Shown: positions 40,378 through 48,595 of the stretch, in pieces
Numbering within the stretch: the stretch's first letter is position 1
Layout of the letters: each line of letters begins with the position of its first letter
DNA from: Nesterenkonia sp. Act20
GTDB lineage: Bacteria; Actinomycetota; Actinomycetes; Actinomycetales; Micrococcaceae
Reading direction: 5' to 3'
Assembly: GCF_019173455.1 (NCBI RefSeq)
Contig: NZ_JADPQH010000002.1
Location: 201,490 to 265,489, forward strand
DNA length: 64,000 nucleotides
Program-made: the position numbers and the translations under genes
Notes under the pieces: generated by a model
Told to the model about the DNA's origin: nothing
What the model saw: only the letters and a program-made list of their open reading frames with translations
Databases searched by the model: none

Positions 40378-40976
40378 TTGTTGCTTTGCTCCAAAATTGC
40401 GAAAAGTGCGTTGCGCAACGACGACCGATCTTGGTTCGGGATCGGAGTGACGTTTTGGTTAGGTTTCTCTTGTTTTAAGGCGGGGTCCACTGACAGTCTT
40501 TGATTTTTTTCTAGCTTATCCACTTTGGCACCAAGATACCGGTAGAGAGAATTATGCTTCTCGCGCAAACGCTTACGAGTAAGCTCGTGCAAGTCCCTGT
40601 TCTTACGTGCGATTAACACTAGATTGTTATGCTTTTCGCGTATGCGCTTCCGAGTCAGGTCGTGCAAAAATTCTTCCCGTACTTTGAGACTGATTATCTC
40701 TTCCTGCAGACTCTCGATACGCGTTGCGAGACCCTGAATCTGTTTTGATTCCTGTGTAGCTCGTCTCGATAGGTGCAGAACACGAGTATTCGCCCGGTAG
40801 GTGAACCACAGTGCTACCAGCACAAGTAAGTGCGTCCCCGCCATGAGCACAAACAGAGACTCCAAGATCGCATCTCCAATGAACAGACGTGCTGCCGTGC
40901 CTAAAGTTGATACAACGACTAGCAAGGTTGCAATAATCACTATCCGCGCTGGCTTCGTGATGGAACGCTTGGGCAT
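40374..40976 (-). CDS. Small membrane protein with two helices and a repeated basic coiled coil
   Basis: The 200-residue protein has two transmembrane helices (about 11-33 and 39-62) and then a basic helical region with an internal repeat: DLTRKRIREKHNNL is followed about 20 residues later by ELTRKRLREKHNSL. The C-terminus is polar (KQEKPNQNVTPIPNQ). It matches the design of the two-helix coiled-coil proteins that follow the other long GT2 enzymes. Its stop overlaps the start of the 722-residue glycosyltransferase by 4 nt, and it starts 52 nt after the 1360-residue enzyme. Confidence 0.75.
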   Translation of the reverse strand: MPKRSITKPARIVIIATLLVVVSTLGTAARLFIGDAILESLFVLMAGTHLLVLVALWFTYRANTRVLHLSRRATQESKQIQGLATRIESLQEEIISLKVREEFLHDLTRKRIREKHNNLVLIARKNRDLHELTRKRLREKHNSLYRYLGAKVDKLEKNQRLSVDPALKQEKPNQNVTPIPNQDRSSLRNALFAILEQSNK

Positions 40977-41028
40977 ATTTCGGATTCACTTTCCGGTAGA
41001 ACTAGCTTCTGGATCGCGGAGTTTGAGA

Positions 41029-44000
41029 TCAGTACTGGCGGTTGACCCCGAGGCGACTGAGACGCCAAAGATACGCCTCGGGGGTGCACTCGCGCTGGAT
41101 AAACCTCACGGCCTTCGACTGTTGCTCTGCGTACCTCTCTGGATGCCAGATGCGCTCAATCGTAGTCTGAACCTCCGAGGGGTTTGCGTAGACCGCGGCC
41201 TCCCTGAACACCGGTTCGAAATGCGGTGGTAGAACGCAGACCACTCCGTAGCTCATCGCCTCCAGAATGGCCATGCCAAATGCTTCGAGCCAACCGTCGC
41301 TGTGAAAGTACACGAAGAAGTCCAGCTTGTCGGATAGATACTCCTCCACGGAGATCTCGTTGAAGGCGTAAATCTCCCAGGAGGGCGGCTTTCTCGAGAG
41401 GAAACCCTTCTGTACGGGCACCTTGGTACCACCCAGTATGCAGACGTTTGCAGACCCGTCCGCCGGGTAAACCTGCTCGAAGACCTTGCGGTCAGAGGGC
41501 CACTTTGCCGCATCGTCCCGTGCGTGCCGGCCAATAGTCGGGCGCCCCGCCCTGTAGCGGTTCTGCGCCGCCTGTTCTTTGAGCTCGATGATCCCCTTCC
41601 AAGAAAAGCTCGTGAGATCCGAAGTCGGCATCAGCGGCGCGATCATCGTGCCGATCTGTTCGCTCTGTGGTGCCCAGAGGGGGCGCACGCCGAACAGCCG
41701 CTCGATATTGCGTGTGACAACTCCGATGTCGTAGCTGCGCCGTTCCCCGCTCGGCTCAAATGGCGGGTGATTAGACACGACTACGACTTTCTTGGGCTTG
41801 AGCCCCGCGACCGTATCGGGAACCACCTGCACAGCTGTGGGCCACCGCACCACAAGAAGGTCAGCTTCAGCCTCGCTCTCCAGGGACAGTCGATCCACTT
41901 GTCCTGCGAGCACCAGATCATCGATCTTGCGGCTGAACTGTCGCTTGGACGCGGACGGGATCAACCCGTTTTGGAATGGGATCACGCCCACCCGCAGTCC
42001 CGCGTTCAGGCAGACCGAAATCTCATTGAAGAGGGACGTGGAGTTTCCTGCGAGGAAACCAAACTCCGAGGCGAACACCACATCGTATTGAGCGGGACCC
42101 TCCGGTCGTGCTCCCGGGAGATAAGCCGCAGGTGCGACGAAGCGGCGCTCAACCGGTGCTTTCGGCATGTACGGAGACTCACCGGATTCCCTTATCTCTC
42201 GGTGCCAGCTTTTATAGCCACGCAGGTAGGCCCGACGTTCTGGTGCGAGGAAACCGACTCCCATGTCATCCCGGGTGAGGTTCGCTCCGTTCATGAGAGC
42301 GAAGGCCATTGGTGCCCTAGTGATGGGTTCCACGGTGATCCCGTAGTAGTTCTCGATGCGACTCTTGAACTCCGAGTCTCCGGACTTTCGAACGGTGTCC
42401 CAGTAACCGAGGTCGGCCAACACCGGGTCACGTCGGAACATCAGCGAAGCCATGGACGGGTAGACGACTCGTCCCGTCGCGGAACGCAGTACGAAACTGA
42501 GCCGCTCATCCACGCGGACCCAGTTGGTCATGTTGGCCACACGCTCCGGGGACGTCTGGAAGTCTCGGACCTGCAGCTCGATCTGTTGCGGGTGGTGCCA
42601 GTCGTCCTTGTCCGCCACGGTGATCAAGTCCCCTGTGGCGAGATCCAGTGCCTCGTTGCGGACAGAGTAGGACCCGCGGTTGACATCTTTCAGCACCAGT
42701 CGGATTCGGGCGTCTCGAGCTGCGAGGTCCAGCAGTTGCTGCCGGTACGCAGTGGGCTGGCCGCGGTCGTCCTGCTCCGGGGAGCAGTCGTCGATCATGA
42801 TGATCTCTAGGTTTCGCCAGGTCTGGCGCAGGAGGGAATCTACAGCGATGTCGGTGGCCGCGCTGGGTTCGTAAATCGGCATGATCACGGTGACCAACGG
42901 CGCGTCGTCATCAAACGGGGCCGGCGGCAAGTCAGTTGTGACGTTGTAGAAGCTGATGTGGTCGTCCCGCATAGAGATCGGGGCGACCTCGTCCTCTTCC
43001 AGGAGCTCACTGAAGCCAGCTAGCCACGCATCGGCGTAACTGGAGGTTCCTGTGACGTGCGGATTCACCGCGTTCAGTGCCAAAAAGTTCTGTGAGTAGT
43101 CATGCTCAGGGTCGCGGTCTTCTGCGGTCAAGACTCGCACCGAGTCCTCGAACTCGCCGCGCCACCGCAGCAGGTCACCATAGAAGGCGCGATCAGCGTC
43201 TTTGACATCCTCTACGCCGTGCCATTTCTCGATCATGGAGTAAAGCGTCAGCGCATCGAGGTGGTCCGTCTCGTCGCGGGGAGCGGCGAAGAGAAACTGC
43301 GCCATTGCGAGCAAGCCCGACTTCCAGTGTTCTTCGACGAGCATGTCTGCAGCCGCATCACGGAAGAGGCGTGCGCGGTAAGACTCGAGCACTCCGTGGA
43401 GCTGGCCGAAATCGTAGCGGCCCTTGGAGGCTGCGTAGGCGAGCACGTCGCGGGCCCCGCCGTTGCGGTTACGAATCGCGTTGGTAGTGAACCACTTGAG
43501 TCGGCCTGGATTGGAGCGAAGCTCGTGAACCCAGTACCAGACGGCGCCGTGTGCTGGTTCAAGCCCCGTTACTCGCTTCTCAGAACCGAGAACAGTGCCA
43601 AGGTCCTCCAACGAGATCTCGACCTTCGCGCGCTTGTACAGTCCAAGGAAGGATTCAATAAACTCGATCCTTCCAGCGCGCCGCGCGTTTCCCAGTAGGT
43701 TCAGCACGTGGCGGGACTCAGAGGCATCGAGCGCCTGGTGAAGCAGAAACTCGTCTGTCGGACGGAAACCTTTGTCCTCCCATATCACCTTCTCACCGCG
43801 GTCATGCACGGCGAGTAGCCGCAGATGGGTCGTTTGGTCAGCTAAGGCGGAAGATGGAAGGGCGAGACTGTAGCCTGCACGGCGAATGCCGTGTTGGAGT
43901 TTCGCATACTTGTTTTTCTGGGTAGCGGGACTGCGAATGACCTCCGCATTCTCGGTCGCGCCAACTGCTTGAAGAACGAGCTCCACAGGAAAGTCGAGTC

Positions 44001-45111
44001 CGGCCGTGTGGAAGGCCCATCCGGTGAAGGCGCCACCGTCGAGTGTGAATTCAGAGACTAGGAGCTCGCCATTACTGTCCTGAACGATAGTCTCAGGGAG
44101 TCCTGCCGGTCGGCGGCCGGTGGTGTCCCCCAGCCGGACGTCATAAGTGCTGCCGACAGGCGCGCCTGGCATGAACAGCGGAACAGACTCCGAGAAGCGT
44201 CCCTCTAGCGGAACCTCTCCCGCGTACCGCTGGGTCCCTGCGGCTTCTGGTTCGCCCTCAGGAGGTTCGGTCACGGCTGTGAGGATCACTTCAGCCTCGC
44301 CCAAGCGCAGGACAAGCCTCCGGTGCTGGATCTCACCCGTCAGCGCGATGGAGGCGTAGCACTCTGTCAATGCGAGACGGCTGACTGTGATCTCCTTGCG
44401 AACCCTGGGGGACTTAAGCCAGGTCGAAGAGGTGTCGGGGGCGTCTTGCCGAAGCCGCTGGGCCTCTCGAGCCGCGGCGTCGCTGTGTTCTGCCGCAAGT
44501 TCAAGCGTGTAGTCCAGTACCGGCACGGGGGCGTGGGGCTCATGTCCAACGAAGACCTGCACGCGATGCATCTGGTCGTCGAAGAAGCTGGAAGGAATCT
44601 GCGTGGCGTGCATATACCCGAATGGCGCGTCGAACTTCAGCGAGCCGCGCTTCCACGGAAGTTCCCGCCTATCGGTCCGACCCTCATCAATAACCGTGCC
44701 ATCGACAGTGACGCGTGCGTAGGCCGGTTGAGTCTCGGCGCTGGCCCACCCAGCGACCTGCCCTTGGGGAGTGACCCTGTAGTCGGCACTCAGCACTTCT
44801 GCGCCGACCACCCGGGCGTCAGTGGTGTCCATCCGGTCTTCAATGAGGACCTCCCCCGATCCACGGTGGACGAGGGCGACGTTGTGCTTTTCACCGTTCC
44901 AGAAATGGGGCGGAAGCGTCCCCAGGAAACCCACGTTCCGGGTGCTGAACTCTTCGGACGAGAGTTCGTCGCGGAAGATGTTGCAAGTCAGTGCAGACAC
45001 CGTCTCCCCGTTGACCACAAGGTCCAGAACGGAGTTGCCTTGATCCGCTTCGGGGTCATAGGCCCAGCCGCTGATCCGATGGGCCTGGTAGTTGACAATC
45101 TTGAACTTCAT
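41029..45111 (-). CDS. Very large glycosyltransferase: beta-sandwich N-terminus, GT2, GT4-like
   Basis: The ATG at 45111 (MKFKIVNYQAHRISGWAYD) is preferred over the longer frame, giving 1360 residues. The first 210 residues hold two beta-sandwich repeats of the GWA type found in big polysaccharide proteins (SGWAYDPEAD, later VAGWASAETQPAYARVTVDG). A third beta-rich part and a helical part follow. The GT2 domain (about 745-950) has PLVTVIMPIYEPSAATD, LEIIMIDDCSPEQ, GSYSVRNEALDLATGDLI and TVADKDDWHHP. The GT4-like domain (about 1090-1360) has RPTIGRHARDDAAKWP and LEAMSYGVVCVLPPHFEPVF. No membrane helix is seen. It is the longest of three paralogous enzymes. Confidence 0.82.
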   Translation of the reverse strand: MKFKIVNYQAHRISGWAYDPEADQGNSVLDLVVNGETVSALTCNIFRDELSSEEFSTRNVGFLGTLPPHFWNGEKHNVALVHRGSGEVLIEDRMDTTDARVVGAEVLSADYRVTPQGQVAGWASAETQPAYARVTVDGTVIDEGRTDRRELPWKRGSLKFDAPFGYMHATQIPSSFFDDQMHRVQVFVGHEPHAPVPVLDYTLELAAEHSDAAAREAQRLRQDAPDTSSTWLKSPRVRKEITVSRLALTECYASIALTGEIQHRRLVLRLGEAEVILTAVTEPPEGEPEAAGTQRYAGEVPLEGRFSESVPLFMPGAPVGSTYDVRLGDTTGRRPAGLPETIVQDSNGELLVSEFTLDGGAFTGWAFHTAGLDFPVELVLQAVGATENAEVIRSPATQKNKYAKLQHGIRRAGYSLALPSSALADQTTHLRLLAVHDRGEKVIWEDKGFRPTDEFLLHQALDASESRHVLNLLGNARRAGRIEFIESFLGLYKRAKVEISLEDLGTVLGSEKRVTGLEPAHGAVWYWVHELRSNPGRLKWFTTNAIRNRNGGARDVLAYAASKGRYDFGQLHGVLESYRARLFRDAAADMLVEEHWKSGLLAMAQFLFAAPRDETDHLDALTLYSMIEKWHGVEDVKDADRAFYGDLLRWRGEFEDSVRVLTAEDRDPEHDYSQNFLALNAVNPHVTGTSSYADAWLAGFSELLEEDEVAPISMRDDHISFYNVTTDLPPAPFDDDAPLVTVIMPIYEPSAATDIAVDSLLRQTWRNLEIIMIDDCSPEQDDRGQPTAYRQQLLDLAARDARIRLVLKDVNRGSYSVRNEALDLATGDLITVADKDDWHHPQQIELQVRDFQTSPERVANMTNWVRVDERLSFVLRSATGRVVYPSMASLMFRRDPVLADLGYWDTVRKSGDSEFKSRIENYYGITVEPITRAPMAFALMNGANLTRDDMGVGFLAPERRAYLRGYKSWHREIRESGESPYMPKAPVERRFVAPAAYLPGARPEGPAQYDVVFASEFGFLAGNSTSLFNEISVCLNAGLRVGVIPFQNGLIPSASKRQFSRKIDDLVLAGQVDRLSLESEAEADLLVVRWPTAVQVVPDTVAGLKPKKVVVVSNHPPFEPSGERRSYDIGVVTRNIERLFGVRPLWAPQSEQIGTMIAPLMPTSDLTSFSWKGIIELKEQAAQNRYRAGRPTIGRHARDDAAKWPSDRKVFEQVYPADGSANVCILGGTKVPVQKGFLSRKPPSWEIYAFNEISVEEYLSDKLDFFVYFHSDGWLEAFGMAILEAMSYGVVCVLPPHFEPVFREAAVYANPSEVQTTIERIWHPERYAEQQSKAVRFIQRECTPEAYLWRLSRLGVNRQY

Positions 45112-45188
45112 AAACCTGCGATCCCGTGTGCGTGGTAAGAGCAAGACAACCGAGCGTCAGGCTATCAAAGCCCTCCATCGGTCCTGGG

Positions 45189-46760
45189 TCAGTGGGGTGA
45201 GGGCACCTGGTACTTGTGGTGCTCGCTGTCCGTGATTTTTTTCTGGGTGGAACCCACCAGCACTTCTGCTTTCCGGATTGCTGCGACGTACTCGGTGAAA
45301 GCGTCGCTGTTGAGGTCCACGGCGACGGCATCAAAATGCGCCCACGCTGTGTTGCCGAGCTTCACGTGTTTCTCCACCATGCGAGCCCCAGCCGCCACCG
45401 CGAGTGCTGAGGCCATCCACCCAAAATCGTGGCTGGAGTATCCGGGGATCAGCTGAGGGTGTTCCTTCGCGAGTTCGCTGTAGTGCCGCACCACACCCAC
45501 ATTGGTGTGCTCATCGGGAGTCGGATAAGCAGAATTGCAGTGCAGCAGATACAGCTTGTCCTGCTTCTTGAAGGTCTCCAGGACCCATTCCTCATACCGG
45601 TGGTCGGTCATGCCAGTGGAGAGGACAAGTGATCCCGTGTAGCGCTCGGCGACGTGGCTCAGGTACTGCTTGTGCTCGGAGATCGTGGAGGGGAGCTTGA
45701 TCATCGGCACATTGAGATCCAGCATGAACTCGAAAGAGGGCTGGTCGAGCACTGAGGCGAACCAGCCGATACCCAGATCCGCGCAAAGGTCGTCCAGGAA
45801 ACGGAACCCCTCGTGGTCGAGCTCCAACTGATTGCGGTACTCCCCGAAGGTGGACCCGAAAGGGGACCTGTAGGGCTGTGCCAGCTGCTCCCGGGTGTAG
45901 AAGGAGGCGACTTCGCGTTTCTGTACCTTGACCCAGTCTGCTCCGGCTTCGTGGGCAGCGCGGACAAGTTTCTCGAGCCGTTCGAAATCGCCGAAGTGAT
46001 TGGTTGTGATCTCCGCAGTGACCTCCACCCCCTGAACCTCGGGCGCTGCGGGGCGCGCGGTTGGCTCAGCCGGCGCGGTGACGGACACGATGTGCTGCTC
46101 GTTGAGCTCTTTGGGGCCCAGGGTGGAGAAGTCCTTGGTGCCCACATGGTGCACGCTCAGCTCGGAATCCTCCAACGTGTAGAGCGCATTCCTGAGGACA
46201 TATTCTTGCATCGCGATGCCAGCGGCCCGTCGGCTGTCCAGGTCTGGGGCGAACGTCGTCGTCGCCGACTTGGCGTGGCCGGATCCAGGGGTGAAGTCGA
46301 AGCCCACCATGTAGACGGTCTGGGTCCGGCCCTTGGATTCGGCCACAGTGCGCGCCACCTCCAGCGCGGTGAGGAAGATGGCTTCCTCGATGGCGATCTC
46401 TTCCCGGTTCTGGAAGCGCAGCAGGACAAGGTCTTCCTCATCATTGCTCAGCGGTTGGAAGGGTAGCTTCACGACTCTGCGTCCTGGGGCCACCAGGTCG
46501 GTGGAGGTGACGTACGCCTGGGAGCGCATTCCTTCGGCCTGGACCGACTCTGCCACCCAGTCCTCGTAGAAGATGGAGATGTCCATCGGGTGGATGCGTT
46601 CGGCATCGTTGATGCCGATGGTCAGATTGCCCTCGAAGACTCGGGAATGGACTTCCTCAGCCGAGGGACCCTTGCCGAGGATGACGATCGTATCGGTGGT
46701 GTACCTCGACGCGATATCTGCGGCCAGGCTCGAGATATCGTCCGTCGTACGGTTCGTCAT
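45189..46760 (-). CDS. neuB: NeuB-type ulosonate synthase with N-terminal GT42/DUF115-like domain
   Basis: The 523-residue protein has two parts. Residues about 18-210 form a Rossmann-like domain (TIVILGKGPSAEEVHSR, TIGINDAERIHPMDISIFYE, VYMVGFDFTPG) resembling GT42 sialyltransferases and DUF115 proteins. Residues about 245-505 are a NeuB TIM barrel: VTAEITTNHFGDFERLEKLV, DWVKVQKRE, FYTREQL, KLPSTISEHKQYL, LVLSTGMTD, LLHCNSAYP, GYSSHDFGW and ARMVEKHVKL. NeuB condenses phosphoenolpyruvate with an N-acyl-mannosamine or related sugar. No SAF antifreeze-like domain follows the barrel, which is unusual. ATG 46760 has GAGG 8-9 nt upstream. Confidence 0.85.
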   Translation of the reverse strand: MTNRTTDDISSLAADIASRYTTDTIVILGKGPSAEEVHSRVFEGNLTIGINDAERIHPMDISIFYEDWVAESVQAEGMRSQAYVTSTDLVAPGRRVVKLPFQPLSNDEEDLVLLRFQNREEIAIEEAIFLTALEVARTVAESKGRTQTVYMVGFDFTPGSGHAKSATTTFAPDLDSRRAAGIAMQEYVLRNALYTLEDSELSVHHVGTKDFSTLGPKELNEQHIVSVTAPAEPTARPAAPEVQGVEVTAEITTNHFGDFERLEKLVRAAHEAGADWVKVQKREVASFYTREQLAQPYRSPFGSTFGEYRNQLELDHEGFRFLDDLCADLGIGWFASVLDQPSFEFMLDLNVPMIKLPSTISEHKQYLSHVAERYTGSLVLSTGMTDHRYEEWVLETFKKQDKLYLLHCNSAYPTPDEHTNVGVVRHYSELAKEHPQLIPGYSSHDFGWMASALAVAAGARMVEKHVKLGNTAWAHFDAVAVDLNSDAFTEYVAAIRKAEVLVGSTQKKITDSEHHKYQVPSPH

Positions 46761-47391
46761 CGACAAAGACCTCACAGTTGTGTTCTCGGGCTAGGGGCAG
46801 GCCAGCAAGCACGTCCCAGGAGTACGCCCCCACCGGGTTCGTGAAAGAGGCCAAACGGCCGGTGACGACACCGAAGAAATTGTACACAGCGGCACCATAA
46901 ATCCGAGCTTGGGGAGCCTCCGCGATCCGATCGACCAGCGTCTGGTCCATTCCAGACGAAAAGCCCGCAATGCGTGACTGAGCGTATTTCAGCGTGTCAC
47001 CGCTGATGATGCGTTGGCCCAACTCGGGCAGGGCGATCATGCTGGCGGAGTGGACCCCGCTGTGGAAGATGCTGATGGCAGTTCCCCATTCGACCAGCGA
47101 AGACGCGAAGTTCTCCGTGCCATCAATGGGATCAACTACAGCCACCCAACCCGTAGGTTTCGCTTCCCATCCGGCTGATTCCTCTTCCCCGACGAACGTG
47201 AGATTGGACAGCCTTGCCCGCAGTAGTGTCTCGAGCTCCTGCTGCAGCAGGAGGTCAGCCGCGGTCACCGGGGTGTCATCTGCCTTGAACTCCAGCTCAG
47301 TGCGCAGAGCATCTAGCTTCGGCATGAGGGAATCCAGGAGGTCACTGGCCTCGATGAGGGCGGCGCGGGCTGTCTGAGTGTGCAGTTCCAT
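46657..47391 (-). CDS. Inositol-monophosphatase-like phosphatase
   Basis: The 244-residue protein shows the IMPase metal-binding motifs: FVGEEESAGW with the Glu pair, WVAVVDPIDGTENFASSL with the DPIDGT core, and the late GAYSWDVLAGLPLAREHNC with its WD. These Mg-dependent phosphatases act on inositol or sugar phosphates. It directly precedes the NeuB fusion gene and overlaps it by 104 nt in another frame, which is long for such pairs. It may remove the phosphate from a NeuB product; this is inference. The last 20 residues (RVEVHHRYDRHPRQGSLG) look poorly conserved. Confidence 0.8.
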   Translation of the reverse strand: MELHTQTARAALIEASDLLDSLMPKLDALRTELEFKADDTPVTAADLLLQQELETLLRARLSNLTFVGEEESAGWEAKPTGWVAVVDPIDGTENFASSLVEWGTAISIFHSGVHSASMIALPELGQRIISGDTLKYAQSRIAGFSSGMDQTLVDRIAEAPQARIYGAAVYNFFGVVTGRLASFTNPVGAYSWDVLAGLPLAREHNCEVFVDDEPYDGRYLEPGRRYRVEVHHRYDRHPRQGSLG

Positions 47392-47427
47392 CGCCGCCCA
47401 TCCTATGCGCGGGATATCCTGGCCGGT

Positions 47428-48489
47428 ATGTCATCTGAGGTGCACCAATCCGCTTCCCCCATTTCGCAGTTCATCAGCCAAGTCATCGAACCTCAGCGAA
47501 ATGAGATGCACCACTGGAAGAACACCCTGAAACATCAGGGGATTCTGCTGGAGGACGCGCAGAAACGTCGCCGCATCACACCCGCCAAGATGGGACCGAG
47601 CTTCCTGCTCGTGCATCGGGGGCGGCGCATCGGCGGCATTGACAGCCGCACCACCACACTTGTCAGCGGCCAGGCTCGAGACGCCACGCAGTCCGTCCAG
47701 CTGAGCCACGCGTACCTCCGTGCTTCTTCAGTCAGCACCTCCGCCGGCCGGTCCTTCCACGTCTCTCAGTACGACGCCGCGGACAAGTATCGCGATCAAT
47801 CCGGCACTCCAGTGACCGCCCGGCCCGCCTCAGAGCGCGCCAAACCCGTGACCTCGCTCGCCGTCTCATCCAAAGAAGACCTACGACGCGAGTGGGACCG
47901 ATCGACGCAGGCTTTGGCCCATCTGAAAAGCGTCAATCAACTGATCCACATCGAGCAGTACTCGCCGAACCTGGCGCTGCGCATCTATGTTGTGGCGGAA
48001 GAAACCGTAGCCGCGGTGGCGCGAGTACCGTTCTACATCGCCGGGGATGGGCGTTCCACGGTCCGCCAGCTGTTGAGAAAGGAAAGGGAAAGGCGAGAGT
48101 CCTCTGAGTATCTTCGCTCCAGAGTCCTTGCCGTGGGCGAAGAGCACCTCAAGCAGATGGGAGTGACCCTGGAGCAGACATTGAGCGGGGGTGAAATCCG
48201 CGTACTGCGCACGGCCCCTGAAGCCGAAGTCGGTGGAGGATTCTCGGTGGACGTGTTTCCGGATCTCAGCGATGACCTCAAGAGTCTGGCTATCGATGCC
48301 ATGTGGGCCTTCCCCGGACTGACCGGCACCGCGGTGGACATTCTTACGCCGTCACTGGATAGTGCGGAGGGTGCCACCGTTTCGAATGTGGTGCCCACGG
48401 CCGATGTCAGCGAATTTCTCTACCCGGCGTACGGAGAACCGCGGCGGTGTGGTGTCAGTATCATCGATCACATGATTCGGCGCTCTTAG
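47428..48489 (+). CDS. ATP-grasp protein related to cyanophycin synthetase-type ligases
   Basis: The ATG at 47428 gives 353 residues; an earlier ATG at 47380 is possible. The middle part shows ATP-grasp features: VNQLIHIEQYSPNLALRIYV, then VAAVARVPFYIAGDGRSTVRQLL, which closely follows the cyanophycin-synthetase and RimK-like strand and GDG loop. The Asp/Asn metal residues appear in the GGGFSVDVFPDLSDD region. It probably forms an amide bond on a small molecule or polymer. It is divergent from the IMPase gene and upstream of glmM. The family is less certain than the fold. Confidence 0.7.
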   Translation: MSSEVHQSASPISQFISQVIEPQRNEMHHWKNTLKHQGILLEDAQKRRRITPAKMGPSFLLVHRGRRIGGIDSRTTTLVSGQARDATQSVQLSHAYLRASSVSTSAGRSFHVSQYDAADKYRDQSGTPVTARPASERAKPVTSLAVSSKEDLRREWDRSTQALAHLKSVNQLIHIEQYSPNLALRIYVVAEETVAAVARVPFYIAGDGRSTVRQLLRKERERRESSEYLRSRVLAVGEEHLKQMGVTLEQTLSGGEIRVLRTAPEAEVGGGFSVDVFPDLSDDLKSLAIDAMWAFPGLTGTAVDILTPSLDSAEGATVSNVVPTADVSEFLYPAYGEPRRCGVSIIDHMIRRS

Positions 48490-48595
48490 CACTTCAAGGC
48501 TCCCCGGGTAGGTCCGTCGGCGAGACATCACTGCCGTATTCTCTGGGAAGAACTCCATCGATTTGCGGTCAACGGAGCCGTGGAAGGAACTGATG

